Below are positions 8,282 to 15,315 of a DNA stretch of 41,071 nt, in pieces. The notes under the pieces are model-generated. The model was not told where the DNA came from and did not search any database. It saw only the letters and a list, made by a program, of their open reading frames with translations. Position 1 is the stretch's first letter; every line of letters begins with the position of its first letter. The stretch is from Bacillota bacterium (lineage in GTDB: Bacteria; Bacillota; Negativicutes; Sporomusales; CTSoil-080), in NCBI GenBank assembly GCA_017889625.1, contig JAGGAD010000055.1, forward strand, positions 1 to 41,071, given 5' to 3'. The position numbers and the translations under genes are program-made.

Positions 8282-8384
8282 GGACAGATAATTTATAAAG
8301 TTAATTATAGCAATAATATTGAGCTTTTATGAGAAAACAGAAGAATATTGAAGACAACTTATAATTATGGCCTAATTTGAAGCT

Positions 8385-8410
8385 TAATTATTGCCCGGAA
8401 TGCTCGATAT
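8385..8410 (+). promoter_or_regulatory. Candidate sigma-28 promoter of flagellin
   Basis: TAAT at 8385-8388, 14 nt, then CTCGATAT at 8403-8410; the sigma-D consensus is TAAA-N14-16-GCCGATAT, so the -10 matches 6 of 8. It predicts a start near 8417 and an untranslated leader of about 107 nt. Confidence 0.6.
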
Positions 8411-8481
8411 AATGTTTGAAGATGTCTAGTATGGCTTTATTACTGGCGGCCGACAGCGATAAGGCCTTAGACATAATAAGA

Positions 8482-8516
8482 GGGGCAAGGATGCCCCCAC
8501 CTAAATTCAAGGAGGA
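8482..8516 (+). promoter_or_regulatory. Candidate double CsrA site in the flagellin leader
   Basis: A perfect hairpin GGGGCA (8482-8487) / TGCCCC (8492-8497) presents the tetraloop AGGA (8488-8491). The CAAGGATG across its top is the CsrA recognition pattern. A second GGA lies in the Shine-Dalgarno CAAGGAGGA (8508-8516), 9 nt before the ATG. B. subtilis hag mRNA has the same two-site layout, one upstream hairpin and one site on the ribosome binding site. Confidence 0.75.
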
Positions 8517-8524
8517 ATAAAATA

Positions 8525-9688
8525 ATGATTATTAATCACAACGTTGCGGCTCTTAACACTTACAACCGTTTGGCTGCTAATAACACGCAGACTAACAAAT
8601 CTCTCGAAAAATTGTCTTCAGGTCTTAGAATTAATCGCGCTGGCGATGACGCTGCAGGCTTGGCAATTTCAGAAAAAATGCGTGGTCAGATTCGTGGTCT
8701 TGACCAAGCAGTTCGTAACTCCCAAGATGGTATATCACTTATCCAAACCGCTGAAGGTGCTTTGAATGAAACTCACAGCATTCTCCAACGTATGCGTGAA
8801 ATAGGCGTTCAGTCTGCAAGTGATACCAATACCAACGAAGACCGTGGCCAACTGCAAAAAGAAATGGATCAGTTGACCAACGAAGTTGACCGTATCGGTG
8901 CTACTACTCAGTTCAATACTAAGAACCTGATTGATGGTAGCCTGAGCGGCGTTAGCACTTCGGTTGAAGGAAAAATGGTTTCAGTTCAATCCAATCAGAA
9001 TATTGATTTTCAAGCTACCCCCGAAGGTGCTAACGCTATAAAGAACATTGCAGATACTGACACCGTACGTATCCGTGCTACTGGTAAAGATGATAAAGGT
9101 GCGCTGCAATTTGAAGTGAAATCTGCTCTGGGTGACGTTAAAGACGTAACCGTTGATGCAGCTGCTGGTACTGTTAAACTTGGAGCGGACACTATTGGTA
9201 CGATCAAGGGTGATAAATGGAATGTTGGTGATACCCTGACCTTGAGCTTTACTAAAGCAGAAGCTGCTAGCGAAACTGACAATGCTTTGCACTTCCAAAT
9301 TGGTGCTAATACTGCTCAGGAAATTACTGTAGGTATTGGCGACATGCGCGCTGCTGCTATTGGTGTAAGAAATAAACAAGGCGAAAGCTTGCGTGTTGAC
9401 ACTCAGTATGGTGCTGAAGCTACCATTGCTCAAATTGATGCAGCTATGACCAAGGTTTCAACTCAGCGTTCGTCTTTGGGTGCTTATCAAAATCGTTTGG
9501 AGCACACCATTAACAACCTCGGCGCTTCTTCTGAAAACTTGACTGCTGCTGAATCGCGTGTTCGCGACGTAGATATGGCTAAAGAAATGATGAGCTTCAC
9601 TAAGAGCAACATCATTAGCCAGGCTGCGACTTCAATGTTGGCACAAGCTAACCAACAACCACAAGGCGTTCTGCAATTGCTCCGCTAA
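8525..9688 (+). CDS. hag: Flagellin
   Basis: 387 residues, the filament subunit. The conserved D0/D1 ends are textbook: MIINHNVAALNTYNRL, LEKLSSGLRINRAGDDAAGL and ISLIQTAEGALNETHSILQR at the N-terminus; AESRVRDVDMAKEMMSFTKS and ISQAATSMLAQANQQPQGVL at the C-terminus. A modest variable domain of roughly 140 residues lies between about 140 and 280. The codon choice differs from neighbours (more AAC, CGT, CTG, GAA), as expected of a very highly expressed gene rather than of transfer. It has its own promoter and terminator, so it is monocistronic, and its leader carries the candidate CsrA sites. Strong AAGGAGGA ribosome site. Only one flagellin gene is seen in the window. Confidence 0.98.
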   Translation: MIINHNVAALNTYNRLAANNTQTNKSLEKLSSGLRINRAGDDAAGLAISEKMRGQIRGLDQAVRNSQDGISLIQTAEGALNETHSILQRMREIGVQSASDTNTNEDRGQLQKEMDQLTNEVDRIGATTQFNTKNLIDGSLSGVSTSVEGKMVSVQSNQNIDFQATPEGANAIKNIADTDTVRIRATGKDDKGALQFEVKSALGDVKDVTVDAAAGTVKLGADTIGTIKGDKWNVGDTLTLSFTKAEAASETDNALHFQIGANTAQEITVGIGDMRAAAIGVRNKQGESLRVDTQYGAEATIAQIDAAMTKVSTQRSSLGAYQNRLEHTINNLGASSENLTAAESRVRDVDMAKEMMSFTKSNIISQAATSMLAQANQQPQGVLQLLR

Positions 9689-9699
9689 TATGGTTCTGT

Positions 9700-9735
9700 C
9701 AGGCCCTCTCGCGTTAAGTGAGGGGGCCTGTTTTA
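9700..9735 (+). terminator. Strong intrinsic terminator after flagellin
   Basis: A 13-bp stem (9700-9712 with 9718-9730, two G-T pairs, GTTAA loop) followed by TTTTATCTT. Confidence 0.93.
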
Positions 9736-10130
9736 TCTTAAGGTGAAACTATGCTGAAGAATTTAAAGCATCGAGTAAAAGAGTGGAAAATGTTGTGAAT
9801 GCTTCTTCTCAATCACAAACTTTGGTGGTTTTAAAAAATTATTTACTAAGCGGACTTATTTTATTGACCTTGGATATACGAATCTATCGGACCCATATTT
9901 ATCGAATTTATTTTGTTAATGACATGCGAAAATTGGTTGAGAATTTCTCACTGACGATAAAATTTGATTACTTTTCATTAGGTAATGATGTGTAGAAAAC
10001 GTTTTTGATCGTTTGATTAAAAATAAAATTCCGTTACGGTATATGGTGTGGGATAATTTCGGCTGGATGTTATTTAAGTAATTTGTAGATATATGTAGAA
10101 AATTAAACATGATAAATATGCTATTTTTTC
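9736..10130. other. AT-rich gap between flagellin and flaG
   Basis: About 395 bp without a convincing gene. It begins with a 15-codon frame at 9751-9798 that has a well-placed AAGGTG ribosome site. A 70-codon frame at 9783-9995 has no ribosome site and no family resemblance. The rest is AT-rich with no repeat I can see. Confidence 0.6.
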
Positions 10131-10158
10131 TAAAGATTTTTTACAAACCATACGATAT
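10131..10158 (+). promoter_or_regulatory. Candidate sigma-28 promoter of flaG-fliD
   Basis: TAAA at 10131-10134, 16 nt, then TACGATAT at 10151-10158 (6 of 8 against GCCGATAT). It lies 35 bp before the flaG ATG and resembles the site before flgM (TACGATAC). Confidence 0.6.
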
Positions 10159-10193
10159 AAGTTATATAAAGTATGTTTGTGAGGTGGCTATAT

Positions 10194-10562
10194 ATGGACG
10201 TTAAAATAGCTGGAGTTTTTGATTCAGTGGGGACCCCTGGCATGGGTGACAATAGTTTAAAGCAGGGAAGTGGTGTTCGCGGTGTAGGTTCACAAGAGGA
10301 TGCTAGCCGGGAAATAAATAATAATAAGCGCGAAATCACGGAACAAGAACTTGATAAAATGACTCAGGATATGAATAAGTTTATGCAGGATTTAAATGCG
10401 GATTTACACTTTAAACTTCACGAAAAGACTCAAAGACTAATGGTACAGTTAGTAGATTCGCGTAGTCAGAGTGTACTGAAGGAGTTCCCTCCACATGAAT
10501 TTTTAGATACTATTGCTAAAATCAGCGAAGCAGTAGGAGCATTTTTGGATAAAAAGGTGTAA
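10194..10562 (+). CDS. flaG: FlaG family flagellar protein
   Basis: 122 residues. FlaG is a small protein encoded upstream of fliD in many bacteria and influences filament length; its biochemical role is unclear. The N-terminal 45 residues are low-complexity (Gly, Ser, Asn). The conserved C-terminal half has DMNKFMQDLNADLHFKLHEK, RLMVQLVDSRSQSVLKEFPP and the helix FLDTIAKISEAVGAFLDKKV. ATG 10194 is placed 6-7 nt after GAGGTGG; the upstream in-frame start at 10173 precedes the ribosome site and is rejected. fliD follows 40 bp later. Confidence 0.9.
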   Translation: MDVKIAGVFDSVGTPGMGDNSLKQGSGVRGVGSQEDASREINNNKREITEQELDKMTQDMNKFMQDLNADLHFKLHEKTQRLMVQLVDSRSQSVLKEFPPHEFLDTIAKISEAVGAFLDKKV

Positions 10563-10602
10563 CCGTATTGACTATGAATAAACGGTTGCCAGGAGGTGTT
10601 GT

Positions 10603-12075
10603 ATGGCTGGACAAAGAATATTTGGTCTGTCCGGGTCAGGTATGGATGTCGACTCTATGGTTAAGCAACTAATGCAAGCCAAGCGTGCGCAATTTAATAA
10701 GTTGTATCAAAACCGGACATTGTTAGAATGGAAGAAATCGGACTACACGGATACAAATAAGAATATTAATGATTTCAGAAATACATTGGTTGGGTATAAA
10801 ATGTCGGGAGCATTATCAATAAGAACGGTATCGTCAACTAAGGCGGAAGTGGCGACCGCAACGGCTAATGCTGAGGCTAATAATATAAGTCATACCTTAT
10901 CAGTAGAACAGCTTGCTACCGGTGTCCAATTGGGTAGTGTCGGAAATATAACTAATGGTGCTAGTAAAGATACTATTGCCAAACAATTTTACGGCGGTAA
11001 TGCACCAACAGAACCAATTACGCTATCGATTGCCAATGGTACCGCATCAGCTAAGCTTACAATAGATCCTAATAAGAGTATTTATGATGTGGTTAATCAG
11101 ATTAATTCTGCTAAAATTAATGTTACAGCGAATTATGATGCGACGCTCGACCGATTCTTTATTAATACTGCGAATACAGGGGCAAACAGCGGCATTGATT
11201 TTTCGGGAAGTGATATTAATGGCTTGGATTTTATAACTAATAAATTAGCTATAAGCAGTGAACCGAAGAATGGGGTAGATGCTAAGTTTAGTTTAGACGG
11301 GGTAGGGATGACTGAGGAATCCAATAGTTTTACTATTTCTGGTGTGTCATATAATCTTTCGGCGTTGGGTGAAACTAAACTTAATGTTGCTACTGATGTG
11401 GATAAGACGGTTGCTAGCATTAAGGGCTTTGTTGATGCTTATAACAAGATGTTAGACTCTGTAAATGACAAATTAGCTGAACCTCGGTATCGGGATTATA
11501 TGCCGCTAACGGATGATCAAAAGAAAGACATGAAGGAAACTGAAATTACCGCTTGGGAAAAGAAAGCCAAAAGTGGAATGTTGGCTAAGGATCCGACACT
11601 ACAAAATTTTGTTTATGGTATGCGCAGTGCGCTGTCGACGCCTGTAGATGGAGTAAGTGGTACTTATAATAGTGCAGCTTCTCTTGGGATAACATCTGGG
11701 GCTTATACTGAGGAAGGGCACGTTTATCTTGATGACTCGAAATTACGGGCAGCGATTACGGCTGATCCTGATGCGGTGTTGAAGGTATTTGGCTCAAATG
11801 GTGGCGCTAAAAACGGTATTGCCTTTAAATTGGATAGTGTAGTTGATACTGTACGGAAACAGATTACTACTGTTGCTGGCAGGTCGGCTGCGAATGATAA
11901 TACTAGTTCAATCGGACGCCAGATTAATAGTTACACTTCAGATATAAAGGAGAATGAACTTAATTTAAAAACGGCGGAAAATCGTTACTACCAAGAATTC
12001 AGCGCAATGGAAAAGGCAATTAATAAGATGAATTCGCAAAGTTCGTGGATTTCCCAGCAGATGAGTGGTAAATAA
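10603..12075 (+). CDS. fliD: Flagellar filament cap protein FliD (HAP2)
   Basis: 490 residues. FliD caps the growing filament and folds incoming flagellin. N-terminal domain: GLSGSGMDVDSMVKQLMQAK (4-23) and the long helix through LLEWKKSDYTDTNKNINDF. Middle: the ANAEANNISHTLSVEQLATG strand region. C-terminal domain: IKGFVDAYNKMLDSVNDKL near 275, then a helical end with SSIGRQINSYTSDIKENE. AGGAGG at 10591-10596 precedes the ATG by 6 nt. Between flaG and fliS in the usual order. Confidence 0.96.
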   Translation: MAGQRIFGLSGSGMDVDSMVKQLMQAKRAQFNKLYQNRTLLEWKKSDYTDTNKNINDFRNTLVGYKMSGALSIRTVSSTKAEVATATANAEANNISHTLSVEQLATGVQLGSVGNITNGASKDTIAKQFYGGNAPTEPITLSIANGTASAKLTIDPNKSIYDVVNQINSAKINVTANYDATLDRFFINTANTGANSGIDFSGSDINGLDFITNKLAISSEPKNGVDAKFSLDGVGMTEESNSFTISGVSYNLSALGETKLNVATDVDKTVASIKGFVDAYNKMLDSVNDKLAEPRYRDYMPLTDDQKKDMKETEITAWEKKAKSGMLAKDPTLQNFVYGMRSALSTPVDGVSGTYNSAASLGITSGAYTEEGHVYLDDSKLRAAITADPDAVLKVFGSNGGAKNGIAFKLDSVVDTVRKQITTVAGRSAANDNTSSIGRQINSYTSDIKENELNLKTAENRYYQEFSAMEKAINKMNSQSSWISQQMSGK

Positions 12076-12106
12076 CCTGGATGGATTATATTAAGGGGGA
12101 CATTAT

Positions 12107-12499
12107 ATGAATGCTGCTACAACGGCGAATGCATATAAGACTCAGCAAATAATGACTGCTTCTAAGGAAGAATTGACCCTGATGCTATATAATGGTGCCA
12201 TCCGGTTTGCTAATGAGAGTTTTAAGGCTATGGAAGCAGGCGACATGGAAAAAGCTCACACTGCAAATTTGCGAGCTCAAGAAATAGTTCAGGAGTTTAT
12301 AGTTACGCTTGATATGAATTATGACATAGCAAAAGACATGTATTCGCTCTATGAATATATAAAGTTTAGATTAGTTCAAGCTAATATTCAAAAGGATAAT
12401 GGGCAACTTAGTGAAGCTCGGGATATGCTTGCTGAGCTTAGAGATGCGTGGTTTCAGGCAATGAAGCAAGTACGGGTTGCGGAGGCTGTAGGAAAATGA
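12107..12499 (+). CDS. fliS: Flagellar export chaperone FliS
   Basis: 130 residues, full length. FliS is the four-helix chaperone that keeps flagellin unpolymerised in the cytoplasm. Signature stretches: NAYKTQQIMTASKEELTLML and YNGAIRFANESFKAMEAGD near the N-terminus, then LDMNYDIAKDMYSLYEYIKF near 75-95. AAGGGGGA ribosome site before the ATG. Its stop overlaps the next start by 4 nt (ATGA), so the following FliT-like gene is translationally coupled. Confidence 0.96.
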   Translation: MNAATTANAYKTQQIMTASKEELTLMLYNGAIRFANESFKAMEAGDMEKAHTANLRAQEIVQEFIVTLDMNYDIAKDMYSLYEYIKFRLVQANIQKDNGQLSEARDMLAELRDAWFQAMKQVRVAEAVGK

Positions 12500-12837
12500 G
12501 CGATAGGTGTCAGCAGGTTTGCGGGCATTGGCAGGATTATCTGTTTTTGACTAAGGAAATTGGTAAGTTCTTAGCCCAGGATAATGTTGGCATGATATTA
12601 AATTTATTGGAACAACGTGAGCGGCTACAGGAAGAAATTGAGCGGGTTGAAGATGGTGAGTATAGGAACTCTGTGGAAGGGCAACAATTTATTAGGCAAG
12701 TTGGGAAGTATAACGACATGTTGAGATTACACATGGAAAAGTTGCGCAATCAGATAGAAAAACAGCAAAAGATAGCGGTGGCTTATGACGGACTGATACA
12801 AGGAGTGCGTGGTAATCAAATGGATCAAAAGGGCTAA
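12496..12837 (+). CDS. FliT-like flagellar chaperone
   Basis: 113 residues, helical and charged, with a probable coiled coil (LLEQRERLQEEIERVEDGE and LRLHMEKLRNQIEKQQKIA). Position directly after fliS and size match FliT/YvyT-type FliD chaperones, which are too divergent to be certain by eye. Start ATG 12496 is inside the fliS stop (ATGA overlap); an earlier in-frame start at 12448 would overlap fliS by 52 nt and is rejected. Last gene of the flagellar block. Confidence 0.75.
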   Translation: MSDRCQQVCGHWQDYLFLTKEIGKFLAQDNVGMILNLLEQRERLQEEIERVEDGEYRNSVEGQQFIRQVGKYNDMLRLHMEKLRNQIEKQQKIAVAYDGLIQGVRGNQMDQKG

Positions 12838-12858
12838 TTTATTTAGCCTTATTTTTTT
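12832..12858 (+). terminator. Intrinsic terminator after the FliT-like gene
   Basis: GGCTAA (12832-12837, including the stop codon) pairs with TTAGCC (12843-12848), followed by TTATTTTTTT. Confidence 0.85.
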
Positions 12859-12860
12859 AC

Positions 12861-12889
12861 TTGCATTTTTAGCGATTGAAACTTATAAT
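12861..12889 (+). promoter_or_regulatory. Strong sigma-A promoter of the structured RNA candidate
   Basis: TTGCAT (12861-12866), 17 nt, TATAAT (12884-12889). The expected start is 12896-12897, exactly where the closing stem of the RNA begins. Confidence 0.8.
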
Positions 12890-12896
12890 GTGGGGT

Positions 12897-13131
12897 AAAG
12901 AACCTTTTGCTTAGGTCTGTGGTTGAAAGTCGAGGCCAGTCGCAGGCGAAACGATCCACATAAGAAGTCCAAGGTGACTTTGAGCATGGTGCGGCTTAGA
13001 TGTAAGTCCTGCCGACCTAGTGTAGATGTAGGTCGAGAGGGGTAGTAGTGAGGAGATTGAGTTCTTAGTAGCAAAACTTCCAGCAGGCGAGTGTGGGGGC
13101 AAAGACCAGGTCGGCTAAGCGATGGTTTTTT
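12897..13131 (+). ncRNA. Structured RNA candidate of about 235 nt, class not recognised
   Basis: There is no coding frame with a ribosome site here, but the two ends pair. AAAGAACC (12897-12904) pairs with GGTTTTTT (13124-13131, one G-T pair) and GCTTAG (12909-12914) with CTAAGC (13115-13120). The right side ends in a T tract that could act as its own terminator. Inside are several local hairpins: TGTGG/CCACA (12918-12922/12956-12960), AAGTC/GACTT (12965-12969/12976-12980), GG-CTTA/TAAG-T-CC (12993-13009) and CGACCTA/TAGGTCG (13013-13019/13029-13035). A consensus promoter fires at the first paired base. The 3' end is 33 nt before the zinc-ribbon ATG, so a leader function is possible. I do not see the signatures of tmRNA, SRP RNA, RNase P RNA or T-boxes. 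6S RNA or the raiA-motif RNA (an hpf/raiA-type gene lies 2.6 kb downstream) are untested options. Confidence 0.65.
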
Positions 13132-13163
13132 AGTATCATGGTAAAGGTGAGGGGATATCGTTA

Positions 13164-13460
13164 ATGGCTTTCGAGGACAAAACGTTAAAGTGCAAAGATT
13201 GTGGAGCTGACTTTGTGTTTTCAGCTGGTGAACAGGAGTTTTATGCTGAAAAAGGGTTTGAAAATGAACCGGCGCGTTGCCGTGATTGCCGTGATGCGAG
13301 GAGACGTAGCCGTGATGGCGGTGAAGCCCGTCCGCAACGCGAAATGCATGAAGCCGTTTGTGCTGAGTGTGGAGTAACAACGCAGGTGCCGTTCCGACCG
13401 CGCAATGATCGTCCGATTTATTGTCGCGATTGTTTTGCTGCGAAGAAGAACGATTTTTAA
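13164..13460 (+). CDS. Zinc-ribbon protein (zf-Tbcl type)
   Basis: 98 residues with four CxxC knuckles: CKDC near 10, CRDC near 40, CAEC near 70 and CRDC near 88. It would bind two zinc ions as two ribbons. The first half (DKTLKCKDCGADFVF, AGEQEFYAEKGF) is the conserved zinc-ribbon family seen across Bacillota; the function is unknown, with nucleic-acid binding plausible from the Arg-rich linker (RRRSRDGGEARPQR). The ribosome site GGTGAGGGG lies 9 nt upstream. No separate promoter is obvious between the structured RNA and this gene, so it may be read through from 12897. Confidence 0.88.
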   Translation: MAFEDKTLKCKDCGADFVFSAGEQEFYAEKGFENEPARCRDCRDARRRSRDGGEARPQREMHEAVCAECGVTTQVPFRPRNDRPIYCRDCFAAKKNDF

Positions 13461-13502
13461 TAAATCTACGAGTATTTCAATTAGTATTATTCCCCAGTTT
13501 AT

Positions 13503-13532
13503 CCCCAAAAAAACCCCCGGTTTTTGGGGGTT
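13503..13532 (-). terminator. Overlapping hairpins, terminator-like on the minus strand
   Basis: Two mutually exclusive stems: CCCCAAAAA/TTTTTGGGG (13503-13511/13521-13529) and AACCCCC/GGGGGTT (13512-13518/13526-13532). Read on the minus strand, the second stem is followed by a T tract, the layout of an intrinsic terminator. On the plus strand no T tract follows, although the position after the zinc-ribbon gene suggests it may still stop that transcript. Confidence 0.5.
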
Positions 13533-13560
13533 ATCCACATAATTATCCACATTATCCACA
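13531..13560 (+). repeat. Cluster of three perfect DnaA boxes
   Basis: TTATCCACA occurs at 13531-13539, 13543-13551 and 13552-13560, all in the same direction, with starts 12 and 9 bp apart. A near match TTATCCCCA lies at 13499-13507. This is the exact consensus DnaA box of E. coli and B. subtilis. No dnaA, dnaN or rnpA-rpmH genes are nearby, so a DnaA-titrating or regulatory cluster is more likely than the origin. Confidence 0.85.
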
Positions 13561-13791
13561 AGTATTTAACAAACTTCGAGGCAACCGAATTTTTAAAATT
13601 TAGAGTCTGATACCATATTCGTGTCTTTGGGATATAGCGGATGAAAAAAGTAAGGACTATATATATGCTTTGCTGTGAGTATTATAAAGTCTGTTGGTAG
13701 CGAGAGGGGGTATATGCAGAAACCCGTAAATTATTAGTGAGACGTTTGGACGATTGATGGTGATATCCCCCTTAATTTGACATAAATTTTA

Positions 13792-13821
13792 TTGACAGCT
13801 TTCTCTGCGTATGTCTATAAT
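13792..13821 (+). promoter_or_regulatory. Sigma-A promoter of the ABC transporter
   Basis: TTGACA (13792-13797), 18 nt, TATAAT (13816-13821). It predicts a start near 13828 and a leader of about 92 nt. Confidence 0.8.
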
Positions 13822-13838
13822 CATATTATGACACTAGG

Positions 13839-13896
13839 GCCGTTGAGAAAGTCTTTTTGCATATTTGCGAAAAGCTTTTTGAACGGCTTCTTTTAG
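13839..13896 (+). promoter_or_regulatory. Leader stem-loop of the ABC transporter mRNA
   Basis: GCCGTT (13839-13844) pairs with AACGGC (13882-13887). Within it CTTTTTGC pairs with GCGAAAAG around an ATATTT loop. TTCTTTTA follows the outer stem, so it could be an attenuator. No known riboswitch or T-box signature is visible. Confidence 0.5.
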
Positions 13897-13919
13897 GAAT
13901 AAACAGGTAAGGAGAGATT

Positions 13920-14585
13920 ATGGAATTTAATTTTGGTCTTATTGCACAGTCATTTCCGCTATTATTAGCCGGCGCGGTTGTTACTATCCAAATAACCGCG
14001 TTGAGTGTTGGGTTTGGATTGTTAATTGGGATGTTTGCTGGCATGGGGCGAATCTCAAAGCTTTGGTTTGTACGGTTTATTTCGACAGTGTATGTCGACT
14101 TTATTCGGGGTACTCCGTTATTGGTGCAAATTTTTCTTATTTATTTTGCACTTCCGATGATTGTCGGTACGCGGATTAATCCTTTTGTGGCTGCAATTAC
14201 TGCTTGTAGTATTAATAGCGGCGCCTATATTGCTGAGATTTTTCGTGCTGGTATTCAGTCTATCGACAAGGGGCAAATGGAGGCAGGCAGGTCGTTGGGG
14301 ATGAGCTGGGGGCAGACTATGTATTATGTGATTTTACCCCAAGCCTTTAAAAGGATTATCCCACCACTTGGGAATGAATTTATTGCTATGTTGAAGGATT
14401 CGTCGCTTGTGTCGGTTATCGGGTTCGAAGAGCTTACTAGGCGTGGCCAACTTATTATCGCTCGCACGTATGGGGCGTTTGAGATATGGATGACGGTAGC
14501 GGTAATTTATCTAGTTATGACGCTTACCATTTCTCGGTTAGTGGATTATCTCGAAAGGAGGTATAAGATTGATGATAAGCATTAA
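13920..14585 (+). CDS. Polar amino-acid ABC transporter permease (HisM/GlnP type)
   Basis: 221 residues, integral membrane subunit with about five hydrophobic segments. The ABC permease EAA loop is clear ([20 protein letters not shown], about 121-140), as is the family start [19 protein letters not shown] and the [16 protein letters not shown] segment near 60-75. Substrate class (polar amino acids, possibly cystine, Gln or Arg) is inferred from family only. ATG with an AAGGAGAG ribosome site 5 nt upstream. The ATPase gene overlaps its end by 14 nt. No solute-binding protein gene is adjacent. Confidence 0.93.
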   Translation: MEFNFGLIAQSFPLLLAGAVVTIQITALSVGFGLLIGMFAGMGRISKLWFVRFISTVYVDFIRGTPLLVQIFLIYFALPMIVGTRINPFVAAITACSINSGAYIAEIFRAGIQSIDKGQMEAGRSLGMSWGQTMYYVILPQAFKRIIPPLGNEFIAMLKDSSLVSVIGFEELTRRGQLIIARTYGAFEIWMTVAVIYLVMTLTISRLVDYLERRYKIDDKH

Positions 14586-15291
14586 ACAAGTACATAAATA
14601 CTTTGGAAAATTGCATGTCTTAAAAGGGATTGATACTGAGATTAAAGAAAAGGAAGTTGTTGTAATCATAGGGCCAAGCGGTTCTGGAAAAAGCACATTG
14701 CTCAGATGCATCAATTACTTAGAACAATATAGTCAAGGCGAAATAATTGTTGACGGTATTCCTCTTACCGGGGAGGCCAATATAAATAAGATTCGTACCG
14801 AAGTCGGAATGGTGTTTCAACGTTTTAACTTGTTTCCACATATGACAGTGTTGGCTAACATAATGTTGTCTCCGATGAAGGTGCGGAAAATAACTCGCAT
14901 TGAAGCAGAAAAGATTGCCCATGATTTGCTAAAAAAGGTCGGGTTGTCGGATAAGGATAACGCATATCCTGAACAATTGTCAGGCGGTCAGCAACAACGG
15001 GTTGCGATTGCTCGGGCACTGGCAATGCGGCCCAAAGTAATGTTGTTTGATGAGCCTACGTCAGCGCTTGATCCGGAGATGATTAATGAAGTTCTAGATG
15101 TCATGAAGACGCTGGCTAATGAGGGGATGACGATGGTCGTTGTAACTCATGAAATGGGTTTTGCTAGAGAGGTTGGTGATCGGGTTATTTTTATGGATGA
15201 AGGCCGTATTATTGAAGAAGGTACTCCAACAGATTTCTTTACAAATGCCCGGGAGGAAAGGACGAAAAATTTCTTATCTAAGATTTTGTAG
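14572..15291 (+). CDS. Polar amino-acid ABC transporter ATPase (GlnQ type)
   Basis: 239 residues with a complete nucleotide-binding domain: Walker [10 protein letters not shown] (about 32-40), Q-loop [14 protein letters not shown], signature LSGGQQQR near 134, Walker [15 protein letters not shown] near 155-168, H-loop VVTHEMGFA near 187. The [13 protein letters not shown] stretch is typical of the amino-acid importers (GlnQ, ArtP, HisP). ATG 14572 is 10 nt after AAAGGAGG; the neighbouring TTG 14569 is possible. It energises the upstream permease. Confidence 0.94.
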   Translation: MISIKQVHKYFGKLHVLKGIDTEIKEKEVVVIIGPSGSGKSTLLRCINYLEQYSQGEIIVDGIPLTGEANINKIRTEVGMVFQRFNLFPHMTVLANIMLSPMKVRKITRIEAEKIAHDLLKKVGLSDKDNAYPEQLSGGQQQRVAIARALAMRPKVMLFDEPTSALDPEMINEVLDVMKTLANEGMTMVVVTHEMGFAREVGDRVIFMDEGRIIEEGTPTDFFTNAREERTKNFLSKIL

Positions 15292-15315
15292 GTTTGGTGA
15301 CAAGAGGTGGCAGCA

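Larger units (their letters stand above)
13461..13791. other. Intergenic region with hairpins and DnaA boxes
   Basis: No convincing gene. Contents: overlapping G/C hairpins (13503-13532), three DnaA boxes (13531-13560), an AT-rich stretch, and a long-range inverted pair at 13706-13715/13763-13771 enclosing about 47 nt. The promoter of the ABC transporter starts at 13792. Confidence 0.7.

Noticed and set aside
9010-9433. Minus-strand frames inside the flagellin variable domain
   Set aside because: Shadows of the strongly biased flagellin codon use, with no initiation signals.
9783-9995. 70-codon frame after flagellin
   Set aside because: No ribosome site and no family likeness; typical of AT-rich noncoding DNA.
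12897-13131. tmRNA, SRP RNA, RNase P RNA or T-box leader
   Set aside because: No tRNA-like ends with CCA, no GGAAG-CAGC SRP tip, no GAGGAAAGTCC core and no T-box GGTGG sequence are present.
12883-13380. 165-codon minus-strand frame across the structured RNA and zinc-ribbon gene
   Set aside because: Compositionally odd (His/Leu/Ser rich), no ribosome site, antisense to a clear zinc-ribbon gene and to the RNA stems.
13531-13560. Chromosomal replication origin oriC
   Set aside because: Three DnaA boxes alone are few, and none of the usual origin genes (dnaA, dnaN, recF, rpmH, rnpA) is in the window.
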